Positions 18,877 through 27,710 of a stretch of DNA of 64,000 bases are shown piece by piece (position 1 is the first letter of the stretch; each line of letters begins with the position of its first letter). Position numbers and translations under genes: made by a program. The DNA is from JACRLW01 sp046349595 (GTDB lineage Bacteria; Planctomycetota; UBA1135; UBA2386): assembly GCA_046349595.1 (NCBI GenBank), contig JAXMCA010000002.1:1984001-2048000 (forward strand). The letters are read 5' to 3'. The notes under the pieces were generated by a model. The model had not been told where the DNA came from and did no database searches. It saw only the letters and a list, made by a program, of their open reading frames with translations.

Positions 18877-20138
18877 CGCGTGACCTCGATCGCGATGTCC
18901 TTCTCGTCCTGCGGCTCGACCAGCCAGCCCTTGCCGCCCTGGTCGGAGCCGTCTTCGCCGAGGCTCCACAGGCGCAGGCGCGTCGCGCTCTCGTCGCGGC
19001 GGAGCGGCGCGAGCGTGAAGGGATCGACTAGTGCCGGCAGATCCTCGTGGAGCGTGAAGGAGATCGCGCCGCGCAAGAGACGCAGACGGGCGCGTGCGGT
19101 GCGCACGATCTGGTCGGCGTGGCTGATGGGTGACGACAGCATGCGCGCCAGGGGACTGCTGATCGTGGCGACGACACCCGCATAGCGATCGCTGGCGGAC
19201 CTCCAGTCGTCGTCCGCCGAGGTCTGCACGGCGTCCTCGAGCATGCTCGCGGTGTCCCACCAGCCGACGACCGCAAGGCGCGTCGAGAACAGCTCGCGCC
19301 ACAGGGCGAGCCGCCGCACGTCGAGCACGTCGCAGGCGGGAACCTGGTCGCGGGCCAGGCCGACCTGCTCCGCCATCCACATCGACTCGGCGCGGACCAT
19401 TTCGCCGGGATGCGGCCAGCTCGTGTCGAGCACCCCCAGGGCCTTGTCCAGACTGCGGCGATGTGCCGCGGTGAAGCGCGCATCCGCAAGCCAGGTGCGG
19501 ATCGCGACACCACTGCGCTCGACGACGACACCGCCGACGGCTCCGTCGATCAGCGGAGCACCGTCGCCGAGGTCGCGGGCGAACTGGAGCGAAGCCAGCA
19601 GCAGCTCGAGCGCATCGTCGACTTCGCCGCGTGCGAAACGCCGCTCCGCGGTGGTGATCGCGAGTCGTCCGAGGGCGACGGCGGCGAGGGCGCGGTCCCC
19701 GACCTCCTGCTGGAACTTCGGATCGGCGGGACAGCGTCCTTCGCTCCGTCGCGCGCCCTGCACCAAGCGCTCCAGTTCCGTCGCGTACGACGCGAGAACG
19801 GAGTCGAGATCCTCGTGATCGGTCGGCGCCCTCGCTCCGGACAGCACCTCGTCGAGGCTCTCCAGCTTGGAGGTGTCGATCCTGGCCAACACGTCGGCCC
19901 ATTCGCGCCAGGATTCGCCGGGGACGGCGCCGTCGAGCAGGCAGGGGCGGGCGGTGGTCTTCAGTTCGTCAGCCGCAAGGCGCGCCAGGAACTCGGCCCG
20001 CGCGCGCCGCCATTGGGCGCCGATCACCGAATCGCAGAGCAGCAGCCCGAGGACGATCGCCGCCGTGCCTGCGATCAGGATCAGGGGGAGACGGGACCTT
20101 CGGGAATGGTCGTTCGACGGAGCAGTCGTGTCGGACAT
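18873..20138 (-). CDS. Single-pass membrane protein of unknown function
   Basis: A 421-residue protein with one N-terminal transmembrane anchor (LPLILIAGTAAIVLGLLLC, about 17-35). A long alpha-helical, charged extracytoplasmic part follows, without recognised motifs. Repeated Ala/Leu/Arg helices with Glu/Asp-rich surfaces suggest a solenoid or coiled scaffold. It is divergent from hpnC, with only 44 bases between the start codons, so the two probably share a promoter region. GGGAGA lies upstream of the ATG. Confidence 0.65.
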   Translation of the reverse strand: MSDTTAPSNDHSRRSRLPLILIAGTAAIVLGLLLCDSVIGAQWRRARAEFLARLAADELKTTARPCLLDGAVPGESWREWADVLARIDTSKLESLDEVLSGARAPTDHEDLDSVLASYATELERLVQGARRSEGRCPADPKFQQEVGDRALAAVALGRLAITTAERRFARGEVDDALELLLASLQFARDLGDGAPLIDGAVGGVVVERSGVAIRTWLADARFTAAHRRSLDKALGVLDTSWPHPGEMVRAESMWMAEQVGLARDQVPACDVLDVRRLALWRELFSTRLAVVGWWDTASMLEDAVQTSADDDWRSASDRYAGVVATISSPLARMLSSPISHADQIVRTARARLRLLRGAISFTLHEDLPALVDPFTLAPLRRDESATRLRLWSLGEDGSDQGGKGWLVEPQDEKDIAIEVTR

Positions 20139-20140
20139 GG

Positions 20141-20171
20141 TTGGTCTCCCGCGCGGGATCCGCGCTACTTT
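20141..20171 (+). promoter_or_regulatory. Possible hpnC promoter
   Basis: TTGGTC (20141-20146), 19 bases, TACTTT (20166-20171), then 11 bases to the hpnC ATG, within the 44-base divergent gap. The spacing is longer than ideal. Confidence 0.3.
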
Positions 20172-20182
20172 CTGACGACTCG

Positions 20183-21064
20183 ATGTCCGACGCCACGAGC
20201 CTCGACAAGCTTCCCGGCGAACTCGTCGCGCTGGCCGCGACGCACTACGAGAACTTCCCGGTCGGCTCGTTCCTGGTGCCGCGCCGGCTGCGGCCGCACA
20301 TCCACCGCATCTACGCCTTCGCCCGCATCGCCGACGACATCGCCGACGAACGACGCGATGCCGTGGCCCTCGACGCGTTCCGCGAGGCCTTCCTCGCGCA
20401 CCGCCGCGGCGAGCGCAGCGACCTGCCGCTCTTCGTCGATCTGTGCGCGACGATCCGCGAACTCGACCTGCCCGAGCCCCTGTTCCTCGACCTGCTCGAC
20501 GCCTTCGCGCAGGACCTCCGCGTCCACCGCTACGAGACCGACGCACAGCTCTTCGACTACTGCCGCCGTTCGGCGGACCCGGTCGGCCGCCTCGTGCTGC
20601 GCGTCTTCGGCCATCGCGACGACCGCCTCGACCGCCTGTCGGATCGCATCTGCACCGGTCTGCAACTGCTCAATCACCTGCAGGACATCGGCAGCGACCT
20701 GCGCGAGCGCGACCGCATCTACTTCCCGCTCGCCGATCTCGAGAGGCACGGCGTTCGCGAGGACGACCTGCGCGCGCCGCGCGCGAGCCCCGGCGTGAAG
20801 GCCCTGGTCCGCGACTGGCTCGACCGCACCGCGCGCATGCTCGGCGAGGGTTGGCCGCTCACCCTCGCGGTCCGCGGCCGCCTGCGCTACGAACTCCGCG
20901 CGATCGTCGGCGGTGCCGCGGGCTGCGTCGACGCGATCCGTCGCGCCGACCACGACGTGTTGTCGGCACACCGCGGATTGCGTGGCCTCCGCCGCATCAC
21001 GGTGCTGCTGCGCAGCCTGCTCCGTCGCGCGCCGCCGCCGGCATTGACTATGCTCGCGGAATGA
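20183..21064 (+). CDS. hpnC: HpnC-type squalene/hydroxysqualene synthase
   Basis: A 293-residue trans-prenyltransferase family protein. The opening HYENFPVGSFLVPRRLRPHI and YAFARIADDIADE are characteristic of HpnC. The first Asp-rich motif is DDIAD at 51-55 and the second is DIGSD at 168-172. HpnC converts presqualene diphosphate to hydroxysqualene in the three-enzyme HpnCDE route to squalene. HpnD, HpnE and squalene-hopene cyclase genes are not in this window, so the pathway must be completed elsewhere. The stop overlaps the ATG of the next gene by 4 bases, and the last 18 bases recur ahead of the following paralogue. Confidence 0.85.
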   Translation: MSDATSLDKLPGELVALAATHYENFPVGSFLVPRRLRPHIHRIYAFARIADDIADERRDAVALDAFREAFLAHRRGERSDLPLFVDLCATIRELDLPEPLFLDLLDAFAQDLRVHRYETDAQLFDYCRRSADPVGRLVLRVFGHRDDRLDRLSDRICTGLQLLNHLQDIGSDLRERDRIYFPLADLERHGVREDDLRAPRASPGVKALVRDWLDRTARMLGEGWPLTLAVRGRLRYELRAIVGGAAGCVDAIRRADHDVLSAHRGLRGLRRITVLLRSLLRRAPPPALTMLAE

Positions 21065-21103
21065 GGAACGGATTGCTGATCTTCGCAGCGCTCGCCGTCG
21101 TGG
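21046..21103 (+). repeat. 58-bp direct repeat, copy 1 (hpnC end plus start of repeat protein)
   Basis: Identical over 58 bases to 23689-23746. This copy holds the last 19 bases of hpnC and the first 14 codons of the downstream gene. The 2643-base offset equals the duplicated unit. Confidence 0.85.
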
Positions 21104-23664
21104 TGATGGTCGTGGTGCTGCTCTGGGGAGAAGGTGAGCGCAGGTCGATACCCCAACCGCAAGCCGGAGCGCGATCGACTCACGTCGAGGAGACGGCTGC
21201 CGGTGACGTGCGTCATGCGGCCGACTCGCCGGAGTCGCCACCCCGGCCTGCCACGCTCCCGGACGGACGCGCAGAGGTGGCGACACCGGCACCCGAGGGC
21301 GACTTCGAACTGCGTGTCGTCGATGGCGTGACCAAGGCAGCGGTGCCGCACGCCCGGGTCTGGGCGATCGGGCGTGAACGGTCCAAGCAAGAGAGTCGCA
21401 AGCTGACGGCCGATCAGCTTCGCGGTTCGGATCCGCTCCAACTGCTGAAGCTCCTGGTGAAGCCTCAGGTCGCGGATGCCGACGGTGTGCTTCGGCTGTC
21501 GTCGAAGGAATTCCGCGGCGGCGGCATGATCGCTGCGACCGACCGCGAGGACGAAGCCGGTCACGCGCATCGGTCCGGCTTCAAGTCGCTGCAGCAGGAC
21601 CCGGGTGAGTTCCTGTCGGCAGCGCTGGTGCTGGTGCTGGATGCGGACGACGAGGTCCGTGTCCGCGTGATCGAAGGCGGCGGACGTGCCGTGCCGGGCG
21701 TGGAGGTCCGTGCGCTGCTGGGAGAGGACGGCCGCAAGGCCGGGTTCTGGAAGGGGACTTCCGACCGGGCCGGCATCGTCACCATGTCGCGGATCCGCCA
21801 GCTCGCCCGCAACGCTGCCGGCGATGCCTTCGGGCCGGATCGGACGATCCGCTTCCAGGTGCACGCGTTGCTGAAGCCCTTGCCGTGCGTCGATGTGTCG
21901 CTCGGCGATCTGCCTCGTGATGCCGTCGATCTGCTGCTCCCGCCTCACGGCAGCGTGTCGCTCGAACTCGATCCTGATCCCGCGAAGCCTCAGGGCCATG
22001 GAACCGCGTCGCTGTGGGATGACGGGGCGGAGGGCTTCGGCGCTGTGCTCGAGGACGGGCGATGCTCCTTCCCGATCGTGGGGCTGTCGCGCGCGCTGCA
22101 CCTCCAAGTGCGTCGCGAAGGTGCGCTCCGATCGCAGAGCATCGATTTCGAGGGACCGGTCGCTCCCGGCCAGGACGTCCACGTGCGTGTTCCGATCGCC
22201 GAGGAAGGGGGTGTGGTCGCCGTGCGCCTGCTCGACGAGGAGCAGACCCCGCTTCGCGACGTGGACGTCCAGATGAGCTTCTTCCTGAGCGCGGAGAATC
22301 GGGAACGCGCGAGCAGTGACAGCTCGCGAAGCGACGGCGAGGGACGCATCCGCTTCCTCATCCAGGACGAGTGGCGTCAAGCCGCCGAGCAGTCGACCGC
22401 GACCGCCAAGGTCAGCGTCGACCTCCACGAGCGCACGATGGATCGGGGCGGAAGGATCGTCGTGTCCGCGCCGTTCCCCGTGCGCGAGATCGATCTCGGC
22501 GACGTCGTACTCGTGCGCGCTCCCGTGATCGCCGCGGGCCGTGTGCTCGATGTCGACGGGCGACCGATCGAGGGTGTGATCCTGCATGCTTCGGGAGCGT
22601 CCCCCGCGAAGACCGGCGTGGACGGTGCCTTCGAACTCCGTGCGCACGGCGTGTCGAAGGCCTTCCGCATCCAGGCCGGGAAGCAGGGCTATCAGGACGC
22701 GCACTCGCAGCCGCTCGAGGTCGGCGCCCGAGGGATCGAGCTCCGCCTCGAGAGGGCCACCGATGTCGCGGGCACCGTGCTCCTCGACGACCTCGGAACG
22801 ACGGTGCGCCTCAGCGTGGATCTGTCCGAGAGCGGGCGTGCATCGGCCCGCCCGGGTGGCATCAACGTGCGCGACGGACGATTCGGTTTTTCCGACGTTC
22901 GCCACGACCGATGCGACGTGGCTCTCTACCTGCAAGGCCGTCGTGAACCGATCGAGGTGCGTTCGCACATCGAGTTGCAGTCGGGCCGGCAGAACGAACT
23001 TCCTCCCTTCGATCTGCGCGGCAGGCTGCACGCGATCCGGTTCGGGGTGGTGGGTGAGGACGGTGCGGCGATCAGCGGCGCGAGCGCGCTGTTCGCCGCC
23101 CCGGTCGGAGGCGAGGGCAAGCCGCGCTTCGAAGGAGTGCAGATCGAGGGTGGGCTCGGTCGCATCGTCTGCGATCAACCGAGCGCCGACGTGCTCGTCT
23201 TCGCCGAGGATCACGTCGCCGTGCGTGTGCCCGCACTGCGCGACGGCGATCGCGTGGTCCTCGGCCCTCGCCCCCGTCTGATGGTCACGCTCGCCGCGGG
23301 GCGCAGCCTGCCGGCGGGTGCGAGAATCGTCGCGGAGATGAAGTCCACCGACACCGCGTGGCCCGCGGACGCCACCTACGAGTTCTTCGGCTCGCGAGGC
23401 TCCCGTGGCGGTTCGCGTCCATGGGGCATCGAATTGCCGCTCGCTCTCGAAGCCTCGGGACGCGGCTCCTTTCCGATTCCCGCGCCCGGTCCCTACAGCC
23501 TCTCGTGGTGGTTGTACGGGTCGGGTGAGAAGCGACCGCTCCCGGCTTCCTTGCCGCGGGCATCGCCGACCGAGATCGAGATCCCGGTCGGATGCGATCA
23601 CGTCGACTGCGTGCTGGACTTCGACCAGGATGCGGCGGAGGTCGCTGCGAATCGTCTGCGCTGA
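21061..23664 (+). CDS. Membrane-anchored repeat protein of carboxypeptidase-regulatory-like domains (copy 1)
   Basis: An 867-residue protein. One N-terminal transmembrane segment (residues about 4-22) is followed by a charged Pro-rich linker. About eight beta-sandwich-type domains follow, with motifs such as LRVVDGVTKAAVPHARVWAI, LLLPPHGSVSLELD and FDLRGRLHAIRFGVVGE. It ends with a beta-rich domain carrying two late cysteines (CDHVDCVLDFD). It has no catalytic motif and is probably an envelope structural or ligand-binding protein. It is a tandem paralogue of the next gene over its full length. The ATG overlaps the hpnC stop. Confidence 0.75.
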   Translation: MRNGLLIFAALAVVVMVVVLLWGEGERRSIPQPQAGARSTHVEETAAGDVRHAADSPESPPRPATLPDGRAEVATPAPEGDFELRVVDGVTKAAVPHARVWAIGRERSKQESRKLTADQLRGSDPLQLLKLLVKPQVADADGVLRLSSKEFRGGGMIAATDREDEAGHAHRSGFKSLQQDPGEFLSAALVLVLDADDEVRVRVIEGGGRAVPGVEVRALLGEDGRKAGFWKGTSDRAGIVTMSRIRQLARNAAGDAFGPDRTIRFQVHALLKPLPCVDVSLGDLPRDAVDLLLPPHGSVSLELDPDPAKPQGHGTASLWDDGAEGFGAVLEDGRCSFPIVGLSRALHLQVRREGALRSQSIDFEGPVAPGQDVHVRVPIAEEGGVVAVRLLDEEQTPLRDVDVQMSFFLSAENRERASSDSSRSDGEGRIRFLIQDEWRQAAEQSTATAKVSVDLHERTMDRGGRIVVSAPFPVREIDLGDVVLVRAPVIAAGRVLDVDGRPIEGVILHASGASPAKTGVDGAFELRAHGVSKAFRIQAGKQGYQDAHSQPLEVGARGIELRLERATDVAGTVLLDDLGTTVRLSVDLSESGRASARPGGINVRDGRFGFSDVRHDRCDVALYLQGRREPIEVRSHIELQSGRQNELPPFDLRGRLHAIRFGVVGEDGAAISGASALFAAPVGGEGKPRFEGVQIEGGLGRIVCDQPSADVLVFAEDHVAVRVPALRDGDRVVLGPRPRLMVTLAAGRSLPAGARIVAEMKSTDTAWPADATYEFFGSRGSRGGSRPWGIELPLALEASGRGSFPIPAPGPYSLSWWLYGSGEKRPLPASLPRASPTEIEIPVGCDHVDCVLDFDQDAAEVAANRLR

Positions 23665-23688
23665 GTGTCGGCGGCTGCGCGGAGGGGC

Positions 23689-23746
23689 GACTATGCTCGC
23701 GGAATGAGGAACGGATTGCTGATCTTCGCAGCGCTCGCCGTCGTGG
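23689..23746 (+). repeat. 58-bp direct repeat, copy 2 (hpnC remnant plus start of paralogue)
   Basis: Perfect second copy of 21046-21103. Its first 19 bases are a non-coding remnant of the hpnC 3' end, including the hpnC stop TGA, and still place TATGCT six bases before the ATG at 23704. Confidence 0.85.
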
Positions 23747-26304
23747 GCGTGGTCGCCGTGCTGCTGTGGCGGGGTTCCGGGGAGAGGCAGTCGCCGATGG
23801 GAGAATCGAAAGAGGCGCAGCCGGTCGCCGGGGGATCGGTCGCCGGTGAGGAGCGTCACGTGGAGACGCCGCAGCCGGTGGCGGAGCAGGATGGCGCGAA
23901 GGAGGGGCGTTCCGCGATCGAGATCCCCGCGGTGCCCGAGTCCGGAAGAGATGTCTCCCTGCGCGTCGTGGACGGTGTGACCGGCGAAGGCGTGCCGCAT
24001 GCGGAGGTCTGGATCGCCGGACGCGATGCCCTGCGCGCAGCACGCAATTCGATGCCCGTCAGCCTGTCCCGCGACGGCGATCCCCTGCCGCTGCTGGCGG
24101 CGATCAGCAAGGCACGGCGCACCGATTCAGCAGGAGTGTTGCCGGTCCACGAGGCCGAGGTCGGACCGGGCACGCTGATCGCTGCCATCGAAGCGGGCGA
24201 CGCGCAGTCGGGACCGCGACGGTCGGGGTGGATGAGCATCCGTCAGCCGATCGCGAAGGACTCCGACCTCGTGCTCGCCCTCGATCCGCCGACCGAACTC
24301 AGGGTGCGGGTCGTCGATGCGGCAGGCACGCCCTACGCCGAGGTGCCGCTCAGCGTCGTGATGCCGCAGAACAGCGCCGCGCGCAGCCTGTGGTCCGGAA
24401 GTTCCGCGGCCGACGGCATCGCGACCATTCCGTCGCTCCGCCAGCGTGCGCGCATGATCGCGGGCGGCGGCCCGATCGACGGGATCGTCTTGAAGGCACG
24501 TCTCGAAGTACCCTTCGTGCCGATCCCCGCGCCCGCCGAGTTCACGCTCGGCGCGCTCCCGAAGCAGCCGATCGATCTGGTTCTGCCTCCGCACGGCTCG
24601 ATCCGTGTGCAGCTCGATGCGAATCCGAGCGCAGGCCCGCTGACGGCGAGCTTCGTGATGAACGTGATCGCTCCGCTCGCGCCCGGAGAAACTCCCCAGA
24701 ACCCGCCGAGCCTGACGACCGTCGAGGGAGCTTGCCGCTTTCCGGTCGTCGGCCTCGGTCTGAAACTGCGCATCGACGTGCGCCGCGGAGGCGCGGCCGA
24801 TGCGCAGCAGATCGAGTGCATGGGGCCGGTGGCGGAGGGACAGGAGGTCGTCGTCCGCGTTCCGCTGCCGGAAGGAAACGCGGTCGTCGCGCGGCTGGTC
24901 GACGTGAAGAGGGAGCCCTTGCGGAAGACCATGGTCGGGCTCGATGTCGCGGCGAGCAGGGAGGGTTCCTCGAGTTCGAGCGGGCAAGGTCTGACCACCG
25001 ACGGCGAGGGTCGCGTCCGCATCCCGATCGAGGACGGGCTCGGGCCGCTCGCGACGCGCACCATCTCGTTCAGCCATCGAGCGACCGGACGCGATGCACG
25101 CGTCATCCTGCCCAAGCCGCTTCCTTCCGGGACGATCGATCTCGGCGACGTCGTGCTCGACGAACCCCTGCCCTTGATCGCGGGTCGCGTGTGCAATGCG
25201 AAGGACGAAGCGGTGGCGGGGGCCGAGGTGTCCGTCGAGAACGAGGACAATGCGCGGGCACGCTCCGACGCGAAGGGAGCTTTCACCATCCGCTCCCGCG
25301 TCACGCCGAACGAACTCCGCCTGCGCGTGTCCGCGAAGGGTTTCATCGACGGACGCTTCGGACCCTTCGCTGTCGGGGCGCGCGACGTCGTGCTGCGGCT
25401 CGAGCAGGGTGGGAGCATCTCCGGCAAGGCCCTGGTCGACGAACTCGGCGTGCCGGTCGATCTGCGCGTGGTCCTGACGCAGGCGGGGATCGAGAGTCGA
25501 TATCCGGAGGAGAGGGATCTCCGGGACCTGGGCTTCTCCTTCGACTCGCTCGCGCCCGGGACCTACGCCGTGGAGCTCCACGTCGCCGGTCGCGTGCAGC
25601 CTCTCGCCGTTCAGGAAGGCGTCGCGGTTCGTTCCGGGGAGCGCTCCGAGCTCCCTCCCTTCGATCTGCGCGGGCGTCTGCGCGCCGTCCGCTTCGATGT
25701 CGTCGACGCCGACGGCGGCGCGGTGTCCGAGGCCAAGGCGCTGGTCCTCGATGAGACCGAGTCCGATCGCCACGAAGGTGTGCTCGTCCGGTCGGGCCAC
25801 GGTTGCGTGGTCACCGATCGCGCTCAGGTCGACCTCTTCGTCTTCGCCGAGGGTCGTTGCGCGACGAAGGTCGTCGCCCTGCGCGACGGCGAACGCATCA
25901 CGCTCGCGCCGTCACCCAAGATCGTGGTTTCCCTCGCCGCGGGCCTGCATGCGCCGCAGGGCTGCCAGATCGCCGTGCAGTGCCGTTCGGCCGACGCGAG
26001 CTTCTCGAACGGTCGCTACTCGTTCCGGGCCGCGGGCTCGTCGCAATCGACGACAGGTGGCCGCCCCTGGGATTCCTTCGAGAACATCACGGTCGCTGAC
26101 TCGGGAAGCACCGAGATCCCGGTCGTGCTGCCCGGGCCCTATGAGATGTCCTGGTTGCTGCGGCAATCGGGAGGGAATCGATTCGTCGTGTTGCCCGGGG
26201 CGACGCCGGCACGGGTCGAGGTCACGCCCGGTCGGGCCACCGTCGACTGCGTGCTCGGCTTCGACATGGCCGCAGCGGACGCTGCGGCCGCCGGGCTGCG
26301 CTGA
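23704..26304 (+). CDS. Membrane-anchored repeat protein of carboxypeptidase-regulatory-like domains (copy 2)
   Basis: An 866-residue tandem paralogue of the preceding gene. The first 14 residues (MRNGLLIFAALAVV) are identical in DNA. The rest has diverged but is colinear, with shared blocks LRVVDGVT-x-x-x-VPHA-x-VW, DLVLPPHGSIRVQLD, ELPPFDLRGRL and VDCVLGFD. Topology is one N-terminal transmembrane segment, a linker, then many beta-sandwich domains outside the membrane. Function is unknown. It starts 39 bases after copy 1, within the duplicated hpnC remnant, and may have its own promoter there (TATGCT six bases before the ATG). Confidence 0.75.
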   Translation: MRNGLLIFAALAVVGVVAVLLWRGSGERQSPMGESKEAQPVAGGSVAGEERHVETPQPVAEQDGAKEGRSAIEIPAVPESGRDVSLRVVDGVTGEGVPHAEVWIAGRDALRAARNSMPVSLSRDGDPLPLLAAISKARRTDSAGVLPVHEAEVGPGTLIAAIEAGDAQSGPRRSGWMSIRQPIAKDSDLVLALDPPTELRVRVVDAAGTPYAEVPLSVVMPQNSAARSLWSGSSAADGIATIPSLRQRARMIAGGGPIDGIVLKARLEVPFVPIPAPAEFTLGALPKQPIDLVLPPHGSIRVQLDANPSAGPLTASFVMNVIAPLAPGETPQNPPSLTTVEGACRFPVVGLGLKLRIDVRRGGAADAQQIECMGPVAEGQEVVVRVPLPEGNAVVARLVDVKREPLRKTMVGLDVAASREGSSSSSGQGLTTDGEGRVRIPIEDGLGPLATRTISFSHRATGRDARVILPKPLPSGTIDLGDVVLDEPLPLIAGRVCNAKDEAVAGAEVSVENEDNARARSDAKGAFTIRSRVTPNELRLRVSAKGFIDGRFGPFAVGARDVVLRLEQGGSISGKALVDELGVPVDLRVVLTQAGIESRYPEERDLRDLGFSFDSLAPGTYAVELHVAGRVQPLAVQEGVAVRSGERSELPPFDLRGRLRAVRFDVVDADGGAVSEAKALVLDETESDRHEGVLVRSGHGCVVTDRAQVDLFVFAEGRCATKVVALRDGERITLAPSPKIVVSLAAGLHAPQGCQIAVQCRSADASFSNGRYSFRAAGSSQSTTGGRPWDSFENITVADSGSTEIPVVLPGPYEMSWLLRQSGGNRFVVLPGATPARVEVTPGRATVDCVLGFDMAAADAAAAGLR

Positions 26305-26474
26305 TCCACGCTGCGCACAGTTCGCGGACGGTAGCGCGGTTCCCGATGCGGAAGCCCTGGTCGTCGGCGCCATGAGGGGCAGTCGGGCGATGGCCACGAA
26401 CCGCAGGCTTCGGGAGTGAGCGACATCCCGACCTGCTCGTTGCGCGCGATGCACTGCCGCGCGACAACGGCGCC

Positions 26475-27710
26475 ATGCCATCCCGCATCCTTCCGGCTTC
26501 GAACGCCGCCGTTCCCGAGTCCCTCGGCGCCTACCGCGCACGAGGCGGGTACGACGCCCTCGCGAAGGCGCTCGCCGGGGGTGGAGTGGGGCTGCTCGAC
26601 CTGATCGAGGCCGCCGGACTGCGCGGTCACGGCGGAGCGGCGTTCCCGACCGCGCGCAAATGGCGCATCGCTGCGGCGCATACCGCAGCGCGCAAGCACG
26701 TGGTGGGCAACGGCGGCGAGCACGAGCCCGGCAGTGAGAAGGACAAGCACCTGGTCGCGCACCATCCGCATCAGGTGCTCGAGGGCATGCTGCTGTGTGC
26801 GCTCGCGACCGGCGCATCGCGCGGCTGGCTCTACCTCATCGAGGACATGGCGCCGCAGATCGTCGCGGCCGAGCAGGCGATCGCGGAGGCACGCGCAGCC
26901 GGCCTGCTGGGCGACGCCATCCTCGGTCGCGGCTTCTCCTTCGACGTCACCGTGCATCGTGCCCCACCGACCTACGTCGCCGGTGAGGAGAGCGCCGCGA
27001 TCGACTCGATCGAGGGCGGTCCGGGCAAGCCGCGCAAGAAGCCGCCCTATCCGGGCGAGCGCGGGGTGCACGGCGAGCCGACCACCGTCAACAACGTCGA
27101 GACGCTGGCGCACGTGCCGTGGATCGTGCGTGAGGGTGCTGAGGCCTACCGCGCACTCGGCACCGCCGAGTCACCGGGGACGATGCTGTTCACGCTGCCG
27201 CGCGAGCTGCGACGCCCCGGCGTCGTAGAGGTCCCCTTCGGCACCACCTGGCGCTCGTTGATCGAGGAGATCGGCGGCGGCGTGCAGGACGGCCGCGCGA
27301 TCCGCGCGATCCATCCGGCCCTGTCCTGCGGCTTCCTCTCCGCACGTCACCTCGACGTTCCGATCGCACACGAGACGCTGCGTCCGCTCGGCTCCGCCCC
27401 GGGCTGCGGCGGGATGCGTCTGCTGCTCGACGGCGACGACCTGCTCGGCCGCCTCCTCGAGATCGCGCAGTTCTTCATGAAGGAGCAGTGCGGCCAGTGC
27501 CCGCCGTGCCGCATGGAGACCAACCAGTTCGTGCACGTGCTGAACGGCGTGCGCGCCGGCAAGGGCGGCAACTTCGCGGAGCCGATCCGCAAGGTCGCCG
27601 ACTTCGCGCGGCGCAAGGGCAACTGCTCGCTGATCGAGATGGCCGCTGCGCCGATCCTCTCGGCGCTCGACCTGTTCGGCGACGAACTCGCTCAGAGTCC
27701 GACGGCGTAG
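26475..27710 (+). CDS. NuoF-like NADH dehydrogenase flavoprotein subunit, stand-alone
   Basis: A 411-residue protein with the complex I 51-kDa subunit fold. RGHGGAAFPTARKW is the FMN/NADH Gly-rich loop. GNGGEHEPGSEKDKHL corresponds to the GNADEGEPGTFKDR segment, with E and H substitutions. TYVAGEESAAIDSIEG and KPPYPGERGVHGEPTTVNNVETL follow. The C-terminal [4Fe-4S] site is EQCGQCPPCR plus C in GNCSLIE. NuoF normally sits beside NuoE and NuoG; neither is adjacent, so this may serve a soluble diaphorase or hydrogenase-type partner encoded elsewhere. The 170-base upstream gap shows no clear signal. Its 3' end overlaps the convergent propeller gene by 19 bases. Confidence 0.88.
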   Translation: MPSRILPASNAAVPESLGAYRARGGYDALAKALAGGGVGLLDLIEAAGLRGHGGAAFPTARKWRIAAAHTAARKHVVGNGGEHEPGSEKDKHLVAHHPHQVLEGMLLCALATGASRGWLYLIEDMAPQIVAAEQAIAEARAAGLLGDAILGRGFSFDVTVHRAPPTYVAGEESAAIDSIEGGPGKPRKKPPYPGERGVHGEPTTVNNVETLAHVPWIVREGAEAYRALGTAESPGTMLFTLPRELRRPGVVEVPFGTTWRSLIEEIGGGVQDGRAIRAIHPALSCGFLSARHLDVPIAHETLRPLGSAPGCGGMRLLLDGDDLLGRLLEIAQFFMKEQCGQCPPCRMETNQFVHVLNGVRAGKGGNFAEPIRKVADFARRKGNCSLIEMAAAPILSALDLFGDELAQSPTA

